A stretch of 64,000 bases of DNA, taken from Marinobacterium lutimaris (lineage in GTDB: Bacteria > Pseudomonadota > Gammaproteobacteria > Pseudomonadales > Balneatricaceae). Of the stretch, positions 44,022 through 54,320 are shown in pieces. Numbering within the stretch: position 1 is the stretch's first letter; each line of letters starts with the position of its first letter. The position numbers and the translations under genes are program-made. The notes under the pieces are model-generated. The model was given only the letters and a program-made list of their open reading frames with translations, did not search any database and had not been told where the DNA came from. The stretch lies in NCBI RefSeq assembly GCF_900108065.1, contig NZ_FNVQ01000004.1:124001-188000 (forward strand), given 5' to 3'.

Positions 44022-46067
44022 TCAATGCTCGAGTATCCGCTCCCGTAGCGCGCTGGCTCTATGCACCCGCGTAGCAACCGCTTCGTAGAGGCGCGCGCGC
44101 GAGGGCAGTACCAGCGTAAAGCAGTCACTGGCGCGGGTAATCCCTGTGTAGATCAGCTCCCGGGTCAGCACCGGGTTCGGTCCCGGCGGCAGCACCATGG
44201 CGGTGTGGGCAAACTCCGATCCCTGGGATTTATGCACCGTCATCGCGAACACCGTTTCCACATTCTGCAGCCGGCTCGGCAGCACCCATTTAAGGCCGCC
44301 ATCGGGCAGCGGGAATACCACTCTCAGCACCTTCCCGCCCTCACCATCGGGCACCGCCAGACAGATACCGATATCACCGTTCATCAGCCCCAGCGAATAG
44401 TCGTTGCGGGTCAGAATCACCGGTCGTCCCTCATACCAGAGGGTATCAGGCACAATCAGCCCGGCACCAGCCAGGGCCTGTTCGATGGACTCGTTCTGAC
44501 CTTCAACACCCCAGGGGCCCTTGCGCAGGGCGCAGAGGATGCGGAACTGGCTGAACGCCTCCAGCACCTCTTTGCCCCAACGCTCCCAGGCAGGATCGGT
44601 CAGTTCTCCGGCGTTCGGTTTGCTGGCGTGCAGCTGCTCAAGATAAGCACGATACCCGGGCGCACCGCGCCTGCGGCCCAGCACGCCGCCATCCAGCAAC
44701 AGCGGTTTAAGCAGGCGCTGCTGATCGCCGCCCGGCTCCAGCAGCGCAAGCTCTGCCGAGCCGCCCAGCAGAATTGACTCCACCGCTGTCGAGTCGCCCT
44801 CGTTGACCGCCCGCGCCAGCCGTCCTATACCGCTGTCAGCGCCAAACCGGTGGCTGTGCCTGAGCATCACGATCTGCTGCGCCAGCGGCTGCTCTCCAGC
44901 TTCCCCTTCGCTTTGCTGCCACTGGCCAAGGCCAGGGCATCCTGCGGCAACCGCCCATTCCAGCGTGCCTTTGCTGTAACCGCCCTGCTGCGCCTGCTGG
45001 CAGAGATCCCCCAGCACGGCGCCGGCTTCCACCGACGCCAGCTGATCCTTGTCACCCAGCAATATCAGCCGCGCCTGTGCTGGCAGTGCCTGCAGCAGCG
45101 AGTGCATCATTTCCAGGTCGATCATCGAGGCTTCATCGACGACCACAAGATCGGCGTGCAGCGGATTACCGGCATGGTGACGGAACCGGCGGCTGTCGGG
45201 CCTTGAGCCCAGCAGACGATGCAGGGTACTCACCTCGGTGGGCACGTCCTCGCCCATGCCATCCGTCAGGGAGTTAACCGCACGGCTGATCGACTCGGTC
45301 AGTCGCGCCGCAGCCTTGCCGGTGGGTGCCGCCAGGCGGATTCGCAGGGTTCTCCCCTCATCACGCGCCTGGGTTTGCAGCAGCGCCAGCAATCGCACGA
45401 CAGTGGTGGTTTTACCGGTGCCGGGGCCGCCGGTGATGATGCCGAAACGGCCTCGGGCGCCGAGGGCGCAGGCCAGACGCTGCCAGTCCATCGTTTCGGG
45501 ATCGCTGCCCGGGAACAGCAGATCGAGCTTTTCCGCCAGCCCGGAAGGTGCAGTCTCTCCTGTGAGCAGCAGCCGCTGGCGGATAAAATCAGCCACGGCG
45601 ATCTCGTAGTGCCACTGCCGCCGCAGGTAGAGTCTTGAAGGCCTGCCCTGATGCAGCACCAAGGGTGAGTTACCGGCCCCCTGCTGCACCAGCGCCGAAC
45701 CACTCAAGCTCTCGAGCCAGGCGTTTAACGTCAGTCCGCCAAGCAACTCACTGGGCCGGTCCGGCAACTGTTCGCCATAGGCACCTTCCGGCGGCAGCGA
45801 CAGCGCCGCATCGGGGTCGCTCAGCGTGGCATCCAGATCCAGGCAGATATGGCCACGACCGAGCTGATGACTACAGAACACCGCCGCCAGAATCAGCTCC
45901 GCCGGAGCGGCTTTATCCAATTCAGCCAGCATCCGCGCCAGCGCCAGGTCCAGGCCACGAATCCAGCCCTGGCTGTGCCAGCGCTCCAGCACCTCCCAGA
46001 GGCGTGCGCCGCTAAGATCCGCCTCTACCGTAAACAGATCATCCTGCAGCCCTTCAATCTTATCCAC
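44022..46067 (-). CDS. recD: Exodeoxyribonuclease V alpha subunit (RecD helicase)
   Basis: 681 residues from a GTG at 46067. GAGGAG lies 7 nt upstream, and the start overlaps the recB end by 8 nt; an ATG at 46121 inside recB lacks a ribosome binding site. RecD is the fast 5'-3' helicase of RecBCD. Visible motifs: Walker A GGPGTGKTTT (about 213-222), the segment LAAPTGKAAARL (motif Ia), VDEASMIDLEMMH (Walker B), LGDKDQLASVEAGAVLGDL, and the C-terminal TVHKSQGSEF and YTGITRA. A fairly long interior insertion around 500-540 is not unusual. Confidence 0.95.
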   Translation of the reverse strand: MDKIEGLQDDLFTVEADLSGARLWEVLERWHSQGWIRGLDLALARMLAELDKAAPAELILAAVFCSHQLGRGHICLDLDATLSDPDAALSLPPEGAYGEQLPDRPSELLGGLTLNAWLESLSGSALVQQGAGNSPLVLHQGRPSRLYLRRQWHYEIAVADFIRQRLLLTGETAPSGLAEKLDLLFPGSDPETMDWQRLACALGARGRFGIITGGPGTGKTTTVVRLLALLQTQARDEGRTLRIRLAAPTGKAAARLTESISRAVNSLTDGMGEDVPTEVSTLHRLLGSRPDSRRFRHHAGNPLHADLVVVDEASMIDLEMMHSLLQALPAQARLILLGDKDQLASVEAGAVLGDLCQQAQQGGYSKGTLEWAVAAGCPGLGQWQQSEGEAGEQPLAQQIVMLRHSHRFGADSGIGRLARAVNEGDSTAVESILLGGSAELALLEPGGDQQRLLKPLLLDGGVLGRRRGAPGYRAYLEQLHASKPNAGELTDPAWERWGKEVLEAFSQFRILCALRKGPWGVEGQNESIEQALAGAGLIVPDTLWYEGRPVILTRNDYSLGLMNGDIGICLAVPDGEGGKVLRVVFPLPDGGLKWVLPSRLQNVETVFAMTVHKSQGSEFAHTAMVLPPGPNPVLTRELIYTGITRASDCFTLVLPSRARLYEAVATRVHRASALRERILEH

Positions 46068-49000
46068 AGGCCTGCTCCTCAGATTCGCTGTTAATGGGCG
46101 TTTTTCCGGCAAAGAGATCATCCAGCTCCAGGATCAGCTCCACCGGCGGGCGATCCACAAAGGCACCGTGGTGCGTGGGTTCCTCAATTCCACGCAGGAA
46201 CAGGTAGAGCGAGCCGCCCACATACTGCTGATAGCCCGCTGCCGGGTCCGCCGCATAATCGGGCAGGCGGGACTTCAACAGCCGGTGCAGCGCCAGGGTA
46301 TAGAGCACGTACTGCAGATCGTAACGCTTGTGCAGTATCGCCTCGCGCATGGCGCTTTCGGTGTAGGCACTGCTATCGGTGCCGAGCCAGTTGGATTTGT
46401 AGTCCGCCACCCAATAACGTCCTTCGTGCTCAAACAGCAGGTCGATAAAGCCCTTGAGCATGCCGTTGAGCTGGCCCCACTCCAGTTCCGGTCGCGGCTC
46501 GCCGGGCAGCACCCATTTGCGCACCCGCCGATCCAGCTCACTCACGTCCAGCGCGGCGCTGGAGAACCAGAACTCCATCTCCGCCTTGGCGGTTTCCAGC
46601 CCGGCCAGTCTTACGCTCTCGCCATCACCCAGTGGCAGCGGCGTATCCAGCAGACGCACCAGCCAGTCATCGAGCAGCTCGCGCCAGCCCTCCCAGTCGC
46701 GTCGCTGACAGCGCGGTTCCAGGAAGCCGGCCCGCAGTGGTTCGTCCACCACCACCCGGTCAAAACCCTCATCGGCGGCCCACTCCAGCATGCCGTGCAA
46801 AAAGGTACCCGCCGCCGGACCTTTCCAGAAGCGGTGGATATCGGGATTGCCCTCGATCAGCGGCAGGCCCGGCGTTTCATCCCGGGTTTCCAGCACGTTG
46901 TCGTCATCCGCCGTCTCCGCGGCCTCATTGGTAGCCGGCTGATCCGACTCCAGTTGCCCCTTGAGACGGGCGATGGCGGAATAACTGGCGATCCACCAGC
47001 GTTCGGTGTCCGGTTCGCGACTCACCCGCTCGGCGGGTCTGAGCTCATTGCGCTCGGCAGCCACCGGCAGACGTGCATCCTCTGCGGCCGGCAGCGGTTC
47101 CAGCGCCAGTACTTCTGCAGTGCAAAGCGCGGTAAAGGCGGTTTCGATGCTTGCCTCACTACCTGAAAGCAGCTGTCCCAGGGCGCTTTTGCCCACATCC
47201 TTCAGCTCTGCCAGGCCGATCCAGCAGGCGTGTACCGGACGGGTCAGCGCCACGTAGAGCAATCGCAGATCCTCCTGCAGACGCTCCTGGTCTGCCCTTT
47301 TCTGCGCGTCCTTGTCATCCTTATCCAGTTCGATGGCGGTACCGCCGGCTTCATCGTGGTAGAGATAGCTGCCGTTACGCGCACTGACAGGACGGCAATC
47401 GCTGATAAAGGGCAGGAACACCAGCGGATACTCCAGCCCCTTGGATTTGTGGATGGTGATCACCTGCACCCGGTCCGCATCGCTTTCCAGGCGCAGCACC
47501 CGCTCTTCGGCATCGCCCTGACGCTCTACCAGCTGCTCCGCCAGCCAGCGCACCAGCGCCAGCTCACCATCAAGCTGCTGGCTAGCCTGCTGCAGAATCT
47601 CGCCCAGGTGCAGCAGGTTAGTCAGTACCCGCTCACCCTCGGTGCTTTGCAGCAGCCGCGCCGGCAGTTCGAAAGCATCCAGCCAGCGGCGGATCAGCGC
47701 CAGCACGCCATGACGGCGCCAGTGATCGCGCAGGCTGCGGAACAGCTCGACCCGCTGCTCCCAAAGCAGCTCGTCGCGGTTGAGTCGCTCCAGTTCCACC
47801 AGCGCCAGCCCCAGGGTCTGACTCGCCAGCGCCTCATGGATCAGCCCCGGCTGTTCCGGTTCCGCGCAGGCCTTGAGCCAGCGCCAGAGATCTTGGGATT
47901 CCTGGCTATCGAACACCGATTCCCGGTCCGACAGGTAAACGCTGCGCACATCGCGTTTTTCCAACGCCTGGCGGATCAACTGCGCCTCGCTGCCGGTGCG
48001 CACCAGGATCGCGATATCGCCGGGCCGCAGCGGCTTCAGCGTTGCATCAGGCAGCCTGAAACCGGCTTGCCCCTGCTGGGACAGATTCAGCAAACGGCAG
48101 ATCTGGCTGGCGGTGGTATTGGCCATAGCCGCGCGAAACTCCGGCTTAGTAGCGGCCTCGTCAGCCCCCAGGTGCCAGGCGGTTAACGCCGATACAGGTT
48201 CACCTTCCAGCTCCAATCGCTCCTTGCGGCCGTTCGCCTCTACCGGCATAAACGGCAGCGGGTTGTCCTCGCCGCTGCCGAACTGGAAGGCCCCGGCGGA
48301 CTGGCTGTCTTCCGCTTCTTCAAACAGGGTATTCACCGCCGCCACCATCGACTCGGAGGAGCGGAAGTTGGTGCCCAGCGTATAGAGCGCGCCGGCACAA
48401 TCGCGGCGCGCCTTGAGATAGGTGTGGATATCGGCGCCGCGGAAGGCGTAGATCGCCTGCTTGGGATCGCCGATCATCAGCAGCGCACTGCGCTCGGGAT
48501 CGGCGTCAGCATAGATCCGGCGGAAGCTCTGGTACTGCGTCGGGTCCGTATCCTGAAACTCGTCGATCAGCGCCACCGGGTACTGCTGTACGATCTGCCG
48601 CGCGAGGCGCGGGCCTGCATCCTCGTCCGCCAGGGCGCCAGCCAAGCGAGTCAGCAGATCATCAAAGCCCAGGGTCGCTACGCGGCGCTTGTTCTGCTCT
48701 ACCCGAGCAGCGACCCAACGTGCCGCATGAACACGTACCGGGTTGAGGTCCGGGCTGGTTTCCAGATGATCCGCCAGCTGCTGCAGCGCATCGAACACCT
48801 CATGCTGCGGCGTGCCATCGGGCTGGAATTTCTTGTTGGTCTTGCTGCGCAGCTTTTCACTGCCAAAGTTCGCCAGCAGCTTGGCGTCGCCCTCATCGCC
48901 CTGGCTCCACTCCAGCATGCTCTGGAACTGCTCCGGCAGTTTCTCCGCCTTATAGACCTGTTTGCTCAGCGCGCCCTTTTCCACAGCCGCGAATATCAGG

Positions 49001-49779
49001 CCTTCTACCGTTTCGCAATCACGGCACCAGAGGTTACGGGCAAAGGCCTGCAGGCTTTCGCGCCGCTCCTCCCAGCCCACCAGCACGCTGGCGAAATCCG
49101 TGGGGGATACCGGCGCCGGCAGCGGTTCGCCCGCCTGGTAGAGGGTGGCGTCGCTGTTTTTTAGCAGCGGACGGATCGTCTCAGCCAATTTGTCGGGCTG
49201 ATCCGCCAACCTCTTCAATGACCGGGCTGCCGCCTCCGGCAGTGGATAAAAATAGGTTCGCCAGTAGTCGCGCACCGCCTCGGCAACGATCTCGCTGTCA
49301 TCCCCTTCCAGCTCCTGATCGAACAGGCTGCCGCTATCGAAGGCGTGCTGGGTCAGCATGCGCTGGCTCCAGCCGTGAATGGTGTAGATCGCCGCCTCAT
49401 CCATCCACTGCGCCGCCTGGTCCAGCTGATGTGCCGCGGCCGCTCTGGCCGCGTCATCGGCATAAGCGGGATCGTTTAGCAGTGAGGTCAGAAAGGGATC
49501 GCGCGGCTCCTGTTGTGCGCGGAAAACCCGTGCGCCCTCCGAAAGCCGATCACGGATACGCTCACGCAGCTCACGGGTGGCAGCGTTGGTGAAGGTCACC
49601 ACCAGGATTTCCGGCGGCAGCAATGCTCGCGGGTGAGCCGAATCCTTTCCGTGCCCAAGAACGAGACGCAGGTAAAGCGCGGCGATGGTGTAGGTTTTGC
49701 CGGTACCGGCGCTGGCCTCGATCAGACGACGCCCATGCAGCGGAAACGCCAGCGGATCCAGTTGAATCATATCGCTCAT
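46060..49779 (-). CDS. recB: Exodeoxyribonuclease V beta subunit (RecB helicase-nuclease)
   Basis: 1239 residues. A UvrD-like 3'-5' helicase with Walker A EASAGTGKTY (21-30), VTFTNAATRELRERIRDRL, LIDEFQDTDPTQY (Walker B), GDPKQAIYAFRGAD and the motif VQVITIHKSKGLEYPLVF. The C-terminal nuclease domain has LNGMLKGFIDLLFEH and VADYKSNWLG, giving the catalytic D..DYK set. It forms RecBCD with the flanking genes and repairs double-strand breaks and degrades linear DNA. The ATG overlaps the recC stop as ATGA; recD overlaps its 3' end. Confidence 0.97.
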   Translation of the reverse strand: MSDMIQLDPLAFPLHGRRLIEASAGTGKTYTIAALYLRLVLGHGKDSAHPRALLPPEILVVTFTNAATRELRERIRDRLSEGARVFRAQQEPRDPFLTSLLNDPAYADDAARAAAAHQLDQAAQWMDEAAIYTIHGWSQRMLTQHAFDSGSLFDQELEGDDSEIVAEAVRDYWRTYFYPLPEAAARSLKRLADQPDKLAETIRPLLKNSDATLYQAGEPLPAPVSPTDFASVLVGWEERRESLQAFARNLWCRDCETVEGLIFAAVEKGALSKQVYKAEKLPEQFQSMLEWSQGDEGDAKLLANFGSEKLRSKTNKKFQPDGTPQHEVFDALQQLADHLETSPDLNPVRVHAARWVAARVEQNKRRVATLGFDDLLTRLAGALADEDAGPRLARQIVQQYPVALIDEFQDTDPTQYQSFRRIYADADPERSALLMIGDPKQAIYAFRGADIHTYLKARRDCAGALYTLGTNFRSSESMVAAVNTLFEEAEDSQSAGAFQFGSGEDNPLPFMPVEANGRKERLELEGEPVSALTAWHLGADEAATKPEFRAAMANTTASQICRLLNLSQQGQAGFRLPDATLKPLRPGDIAILVRTGSEAQLIRQALEKRDVRSVYLSDRESVFDSQESQDLWRWLKACAEPEQPGLIHEALASQTLGLALVELERLNRDELLWEQRVELFRSLRDHWRRHGVLALIRRWLDAFELPARLLQSTEGERVLTNLLHLGEILQQASQQLDGELALVRWLAEQLVERQGDAEERVLRLESDADRVQVITIHKSKGLEYPLVFLPFISDCRPVSARNGSYLYHDEAGGTAIELDKDDKDAQKRADQERLQEDLRLLYVALTRPVHACWIGLAELKDVGKSALGQLLSGSEASIETAFTALCTAEVLALEPLPAAEDARLPVAAERNELRPAERVSREPDTERWWIASYSAIARLKGQLESDQPATNEAAETADDDNVLETRDETPGLPLIEGNPDIHRFWKGPAAGTFLHGMLEWAADEGFDRVVVDEPLRAGFLEPRCQRRDWEGWRELLDDWLVRLLDTPLPLGDGESVRLAGLETAKAEMEFWFSSAALDVSELDRRVRKWVLPGEPRPELEWGQLNGMLKGFIDLLFEHEGRYWVADYKSNWLGTDSSAYTESAMREAILHKRYDLQYVLYTLALHRLLKSRLPDYAADPAAGYQQYVGGSLYLFLRGIEEPTHHGAFVDRPPVELILELDDLFAGKTPINSESEEQACG

Positions 49780-52700
49780 TCACTCTCTCCTGTCCCTCGG
49801 GCCTGGGCATGCTGCAGCAGCGGCGCGTACAGCGCTTTGGCCCAGGCTTCCAGTCCCTCTTCCAACCCCGGGTCAGCAAGCTGTTCAAACTCGGGCCAAG
49901 CGCGGGCCAGGGCCGGATCCTGCTGCACCTCACCGGCGAACTGACCTGTGCCGAGATAGGCGCGAGCCGCCGCTCCAATAGCCTTCTCCGGTGGTTCGGT
50001 GAGCAGCGCCAGCCCCGTTTTACACGCCAGCGGCGGCGGCGCCTGCATCGCCTGGGCCCAGCAGCTCACCATCTGTTCCAGAATCTCTTGTGCACTTTTC
50101 GGTGCCAGCGGCTCGATCAATACACTGGTATCCGGGCCCACCAGCCAGCTGCGCAGGTCATAGCCCTGGGCACAGCCGCACAGATGCTCTACCCAGAGCC
50201 GCAGCAGGCGGTGCCAGCGCGGACCGTTTTTGCTAGCCACCGCCTGGGGCGAGGTACGGATCAGCGCATAAGCGCCGTCACGCACGGAGACACCACTGAG
50301 CCAGTCTTCTATAGGGATTTCACTGCCGTTGAGCTGCATTTTCAAATCGATCTCCAGCGCTCCCTCCAGCGGCTGCCATTCGGCTAGCGGCTCCAGGTGG
50401 CGCAGGGTTGAACGCACCGGGCTTAGGATCGGCTGCAGCGCCAGCGGGCCATATTCACCCAACGGCAGACGCCCGGCGCGGCGCCAGCGCTCCAGCTCCT
50501 CTTCCACTATCCGCGAGGGCTCAGCAGATCCATGGGCCAGATCGATCAGCTCCTGACCCAGCTGGAACTGCTCCAGGTTGTCAAAGGCAAAGGGTTCATG
50601 CTCCGCCTGCTGTACCGCCGGCTGCTGGAAATAGACGTTCAGGCGCTCGTTAAAGAAAGCCCGCACCGGGTAACGCAGGAAACGCCCCAGCCGCTGCAGG
50701 GTCAGCGCGCCCTCCGGCAATCCGGCGGGCAGATCCTGCTCGCTATCACCACCGACGCTGTCGTGGATCTCGCGCCACTCCTGGGCATAGGTAAACAGGC
50801 GCGGTTCGGCCTGGCCGGAGCCATCGAAATAGCGGGTACTGAACGGCTGCAGCGGATGCTCCAGCGTCAGTTGCTGCGCCACATCCTCTTCGCTTTCAAT
50901 ATCCTTCCAGCCCTGATTCAGATGGTCGCGCAGCTGCGCCACCAGCACCGATGGCGGCTGTGGCTGGTTATCGCGGATACTGCGACCGACCCAGCTGATA
51001 TAGAGCTGCTCGCGGGCGGAGAGCATCGCCTCGAGGAACAGGTAGCGGTCGTCTTCGCGGCGGGAACGGTCGCCGGGGCGGTACTGGCCCGCCATCAGGT
51101 CGAAATCCTGGGGCGGCTTGATACGCGGGTAATCGCCATCGTTCATGCCGAGCAGAAACACCTGGCGGAACGGAATGGCACGCATCGGCATCAGCGTGGA
51201 GAAGGTCAGTCGACCGGCCATAAAGCGCGCCGACAGGCTGCCCTGGTCGATGCCGCCCAGCCAGGCCTCCCGCGCCAGCGTCAGCGGCAGGGCCGCCGTC
51301 AGCTCGGCATCGATACAGCCCTGAGTCCAGCTCTGCAGCTCGCTGACCAGCCGCTCATTCAGCAGCAGATCAGCATCATCCTGCGGTGCAAAGAAGCGAT
51401 CCAGCAGCCAGTTCAGCTGCTCTCGCCAGCCCAGTGCATCCTGGGGCGCGGTGAGTCGATGCAGCAGCTCGCGCAGATCATCCAGCAGCAGCGCAAGCGA
51501 TCCGGCCAGAGCCGCTTCCAGGCCCGCCACCTCGTCATAGGGTTCGATATCGGCAAAGGCTTCGCCATCGCCGATGGCGTAACCAAGCAGCATGCGGCGC
51601 ATGCCGAACAGCCAGGCGTTCTGCTCCAGCCCCTGGGGCAGTTCCAGGCCGGCGCGGTGATCCGCATCCAGCCCCCAGCGGATACCGGCGCCGTCGATCC
51701 AGCGCTGCAGCGTGGGAATATCCGCCGGCGTCAGGCCGTAGCGCTGCTGCAGCGCCGGCACCTCCAGCAGATCCAGCAGTTCACTGGCGCCAAGGCGCAG
51801 CTCCGGCAGGCGCAGCAGCTGCTCCAGCGCCACCAGCAACGGCACCTGGCCACGACTGGACTGGTCCGCCAGGCTGTAGGGAATAAAGCGAGGATCATCC
51901 TTGGGCAGGCGGCCAAACACCGCCTCGATATGGGGCTGATAGATACCGATATCCGGCACCATAACGATCATATCCCGGGGTTTCAGGGTCGGATCTTCAT
52001 CGAGGCGTTTCAGGATCTGATCCTGCAGTACCTCCACCTCACGCTGAGCACTGTGCGCCAGATGAAACACCAGCGAATCGTCACCGGCGAACCATTCGCG
52101 CGGCGCCTTTTCTACCGGATTGAGTTCGAGAATATCCTGCTGCAGCTGCTGCAACAGCGGCAGTGAGGCGATATCAGGGTCCGGTTCATCAAACAGGTCG
52201 ATACGGCTGTCGTTAAACCAGTGGCGGTAACGCTCGCTCTGATCGAACTCATCCAGCAGGCGAATATAGTCGCGTCCCTGTTTACCCCAGGCCGCCAACA
52301 GCGGCGGCGCATGCAGGTGCATCTGCTCGCTGGAGAGCTCCGCAGGCACCCCCTCACGGCGCTGCTGACGTTTATGTTCGGCACGTAGCAGCTCCTTGCC
52401 TTCGATGATATCGGCCCAGTAGAAACGGCAGGGGTTAAGCACCGCCACCATCACCTGGATCTGCCCCGATAGCGCGGCCAGCGCCTCGATCATCTGCTGC
52501 GGCAGCGCCGAGATACCAAACACCATCAACCGCGGCGGCAGCGACCGGGGACGAGACTGCAACTGCTTGCAAGCCTCAAGAAAGCGCTGATGCAGGTCGG
52601 CGCGGGAGCTATCCACTTCGGCCTGCAGGTCGGCACGGATCGCACGCCAGAGCCTGGGCTGCCAGCGCTGATCCTCATCCAGCAGGCGAGGCTCGCCGCC

Positions 52701-53216
52701 ATCCGGCATGCGCAGCTGGTCCAGCCCTTCGGCCCAGTCCGCCAGCCAGTCGGCACGGTAAACCTGGTACTGGTCGAACAGATCCGCCAGATGCTCCGCC
52801 AGCTGGTAAGCCTTGCGTTCGCCGGGGTCCGACTCCAGGTACTGCGCGAGCGAGGCAAACTCGGGCGTTTTCAGCAGATCGGGCAGCAGCCTCAGCAGGC
52901 GCCAGCGCAGCTGGGGTTTGTCATAAGGGGATTGGGGCGGCACCGCCTCTTTGCCAAGCACCGCACGGTAGGCGCGCCAGAGAAAAGCCGAGGGCAGTTC
53001 CACCTGAAGCCCGGCAGCGATGCCGCAACCGCCCTCGCTGACCGGCGCCGCCAGCGCCAGGCGCAGCCACTGGGCGATACCGTTGCTCTGCACCAGGATC
53101 TGTTCGTCCACCAGGGGTGGCAGGGGGTTGTCGCGCATCCAGCGCACCAGCAGGTCACGCAGGGTCTCGAGGCGGTTAGCGTGGATGATCGCCAGACCGG
53201 TAGACAGCTCGGACAT
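49776..53216 (-). CDS. recC: Exodeoxyribonuclease V gamma subunit (RecC)
   Basis: 1146 residues. RecC holds the complex together and recognises Chi. It opens with LAIIHANRLETLRDLL and ILVQSNGIAQWLRLAL, the RecC signature at this position in the family (compare YHSNRLDVL and VQSTGMAQWL of E. coli). It has the degenerate helicase and nuclease folds expected of RecC, with DMIVMVPDIGIYQPHIEAVF and QVFLLGMNDGDYPR. First gene of recC-recB-recD; no ptrA between recC and recB, as in Pseudomonas. Confidence 0.96.
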   Translation of the reverse strand: MSELSTGLAIIHANRLETLRDLLVRWMRDNPLPPLVDEQILVQSNGIAQWLRLALAAPVSEGGCGIAAGLQVELPSAFLWRAYRAVLGKEAVPPQSPYDKPQLRWRLLRLLPDLLKTPEFASLAQYLESDPGERKAYQLAEHLADLFDQYQVYRADWLADWAEGLDQLRMPDGGEPRLLDEDQRWQPRLWRAIRADLQAEVDSSRADLHQRFLEACKQLQSRPRSLPPRLMVFGISALPQQMIEALAALSGQIQVMVAVLNPCRFYWADIIEGKELLRAEHKRQQRREGVPAELSSEQMHLHAPPLLAAWGKQGRDYIRLLDEFDQSERYRHWFNDSRIDLFDEPDPDIASLPLLQQLQQDILELNPVEKAPREWFAGDDSLVFHLAHSAQREVEVLQDQILKRLDEDPTLKPRDMIVMVPDIGIYQPHIEAVFGRLPKDDPRFIPYSLADQSSRGQVPLLVALEQLLRLPELRLGASELLDLLEVPALQQRYGLTPADIPTLQRWIDGAGIRWGLDADHRAGLELPQGLEQNAWLFGMRRMLLGYAIGDGEAFADIEPYDEVAGLEAALAGSLALLLDDLRELLHRLTAPQDALGWREQLNWLLDRFFAPQDDADLLLNERLVSELQSWTQGCIDAELTAALPLTLAREAWLGGIDQGSLSARFMAGRLTFSTLMPMRAIPFRQVFLLGMNDGDYPRIKPPQDFDLMAGQYRPGDRSRREDDRYLFLEAMLSAREQLYISWVGRSIRDNQPQPPSVLVAQLRDHLNQGWKDIESEEDVAQQLTLEHPLQPFSTRYFDGSGQAEPRLFTYAQEWREIHDSVGGDSEQDLPAGLPEGALTLQRLGRFLRYPVRAFFNERLNVYFQQPAVQQAEHEPFAFDNLEQFQLGQELIDLAHGSAEPSRIVEEELERWRRAGRLPLGEYGPLALQPILSPVRSTLRHLEPLAEWQPLEGALEIDLKMQLNGSEIPIEDWLSGVSVRDGAYALIRTSPQAVASKNGPRWHRLLRLWVEHLCGCAQGYDLRSWLVGPDTSVLIEPLAPKSAQEILEQMVSCWAQAMQAPPPLACKTGLALLTEPPEKAIGAAARAYLGTGQFAGEVQQDPALARAWPEFEQLADPGLEEGLEAWAKALYAPLLQHAQARGTGESE

Positions 53217-53287
53217 AGTTAATCTCGGGTCGCGGGGCAGAAAGGATCAAGTCTGCAACAGGGGTCGATAGCGGGGCAAGGGAGAGA

Positions 53288-53328
53288 CAAAAGAGAAGCC
53301 GACAAAAATCCTGTCAGCTTCTCTTTTG
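53288..53328. terminator. Terminator between fabI and recC
   Basis: A 12-bp stem CAAAAGAGAAGC / GCTTCTCTTTTG extended inward by GACA/TGTC across one mismatch, with A-rich and T-rich edges. It lies past the fabI stop and upstream of recC, both on the minus strand. Confidence 0.85.
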
Positions 53329-53390
53329 CTAAGTGTGTAAATACTGTTTGTTTGGTTTATACCGGAGCACACGCCTGCGGCGATAGCCGT

Positions 53391-54158
53391 TTATCCGATC
53401 AGATGACGGCCGGCATCGACAAAGATCCGGTTACCGGTCTGGGTTTTCGCCAGATCGCTGATCAGAAACGCCGCCAGTGAGCCCACCTCATCGGGGGTAC
53501 CCAGGCGTTTCAGCGGCGATTTGCTGGTGGCGTCATCCATCAGCTCATCGAAGTGATCGATTCCGCTGGCCGCACGGGTCGGCATGGGACCCGGCGAGAT
53601 GGAGTGTACGCGGATCTGCTGCTCTCCCAGCTCCGACGCCAGATAGCGCGCGCAGCTGTCCAGCGCCGCCTTGATCGGCCCCATCAGGTTGTAGTGATCC
53701 ACCACTTTTTCAGCACCTTCGTAGCTCATGGTCAGCAACGTACCGCCTTCCGGCATCAGTCGCTGCGACTGGTTCGCCATGCGTACAAAGGAGTGGCAGG
53801 AGATATCCATCGCCTTGCAGAAGCCGTCGCCACTGCTGTCCACCAGGCGTCCATGCAGCTCATCCAGCGGCGACCAGGCGATGGAGTGCACGGCAAAATC
53901 GATATTGCCCCAGTGCTTTTCCATCTCGTGGAATACCGATTCAAGCTCCCCTTCTACGGATACATCACAGGGCAGCAGCATCTTCGCGCCCAGCTCATCC
54001 GCCAGCGGCTGCACGTAGGGCCTGGCCTTTTCATTCAGATAGGTAATACAGAGCTCGGCCCCCAGGGCAGAGAGCACCTTGGCACATCCATACGCGATAC
54101 TGTGACGGTTGGCTATTCCCAGGATCAGTCCACGTTTTCCTTCCAGACTCAGGCTCAT
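53391..54158 (-). CDS. fabI: Enoyl-[acyl-carrier-protein] reductase (NADH) FabI
   Basis: 255 residues from the ATG at 54158 (MSLSLEGKRGLILGIAN), with AGGAG 7 nt upstream. Catalyses the last reduction of each fatty-acid elongation cycle. The short-chain-dehydrogenase nucleotide motif GIANRHSIAYGCA (14-26) and the FabI catalytic set Y146, Y156 and K163 (MSYEGAE and YNLMGPIK) are present at the same numbers as in E. coli. Position 95 region WSPLDELHG is variable among FabI proteins. Monocistronic with its own terminator. Confidence 0.95.
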   Translation of the reverse strand: MSLSLEGKRGLILGIANRHSIAYGCAKVLSALGAELCITYLNEKARPYVQPLADELGAKMLLPCDVSVEGELESVFHEMEKHWGNIDFAVHSIAWSPLDELHGRLVDSSGDGFCKAMDISCHSFVRMANQSQRLMPEGGTLLTMSYEGAEKVVDHYNLMGPIKAALDSCARYLASELGEQQIRVHSISPGPMPTRAASGIDHFDELMDDATSKSPLKRLGTPDEVGSLAAFLISDLAKTQTGNRIFVDAGRHLIG

Positions 54159-54320
54159 GCGCAGTCTCCTCTGCATCCAGTTGAGTTGATCAAAATGGCT
54201 ACAACATTTTATTGCAGTGCAGCATAAACTGATCTGAATGACTAGAAAAAGTTACGCACAGGCGAACCGGCCGCACCACAGTGCAGCCAGTTTAAAGAGA
54301 AAAAATGACAGTTCGGCGGA

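Noticed and set aside
50532-52166. 544-codon open frame antisense to recC
   Set aside because: Gln-rich shadow of a well-supported gene, with no start signal or family pattern.
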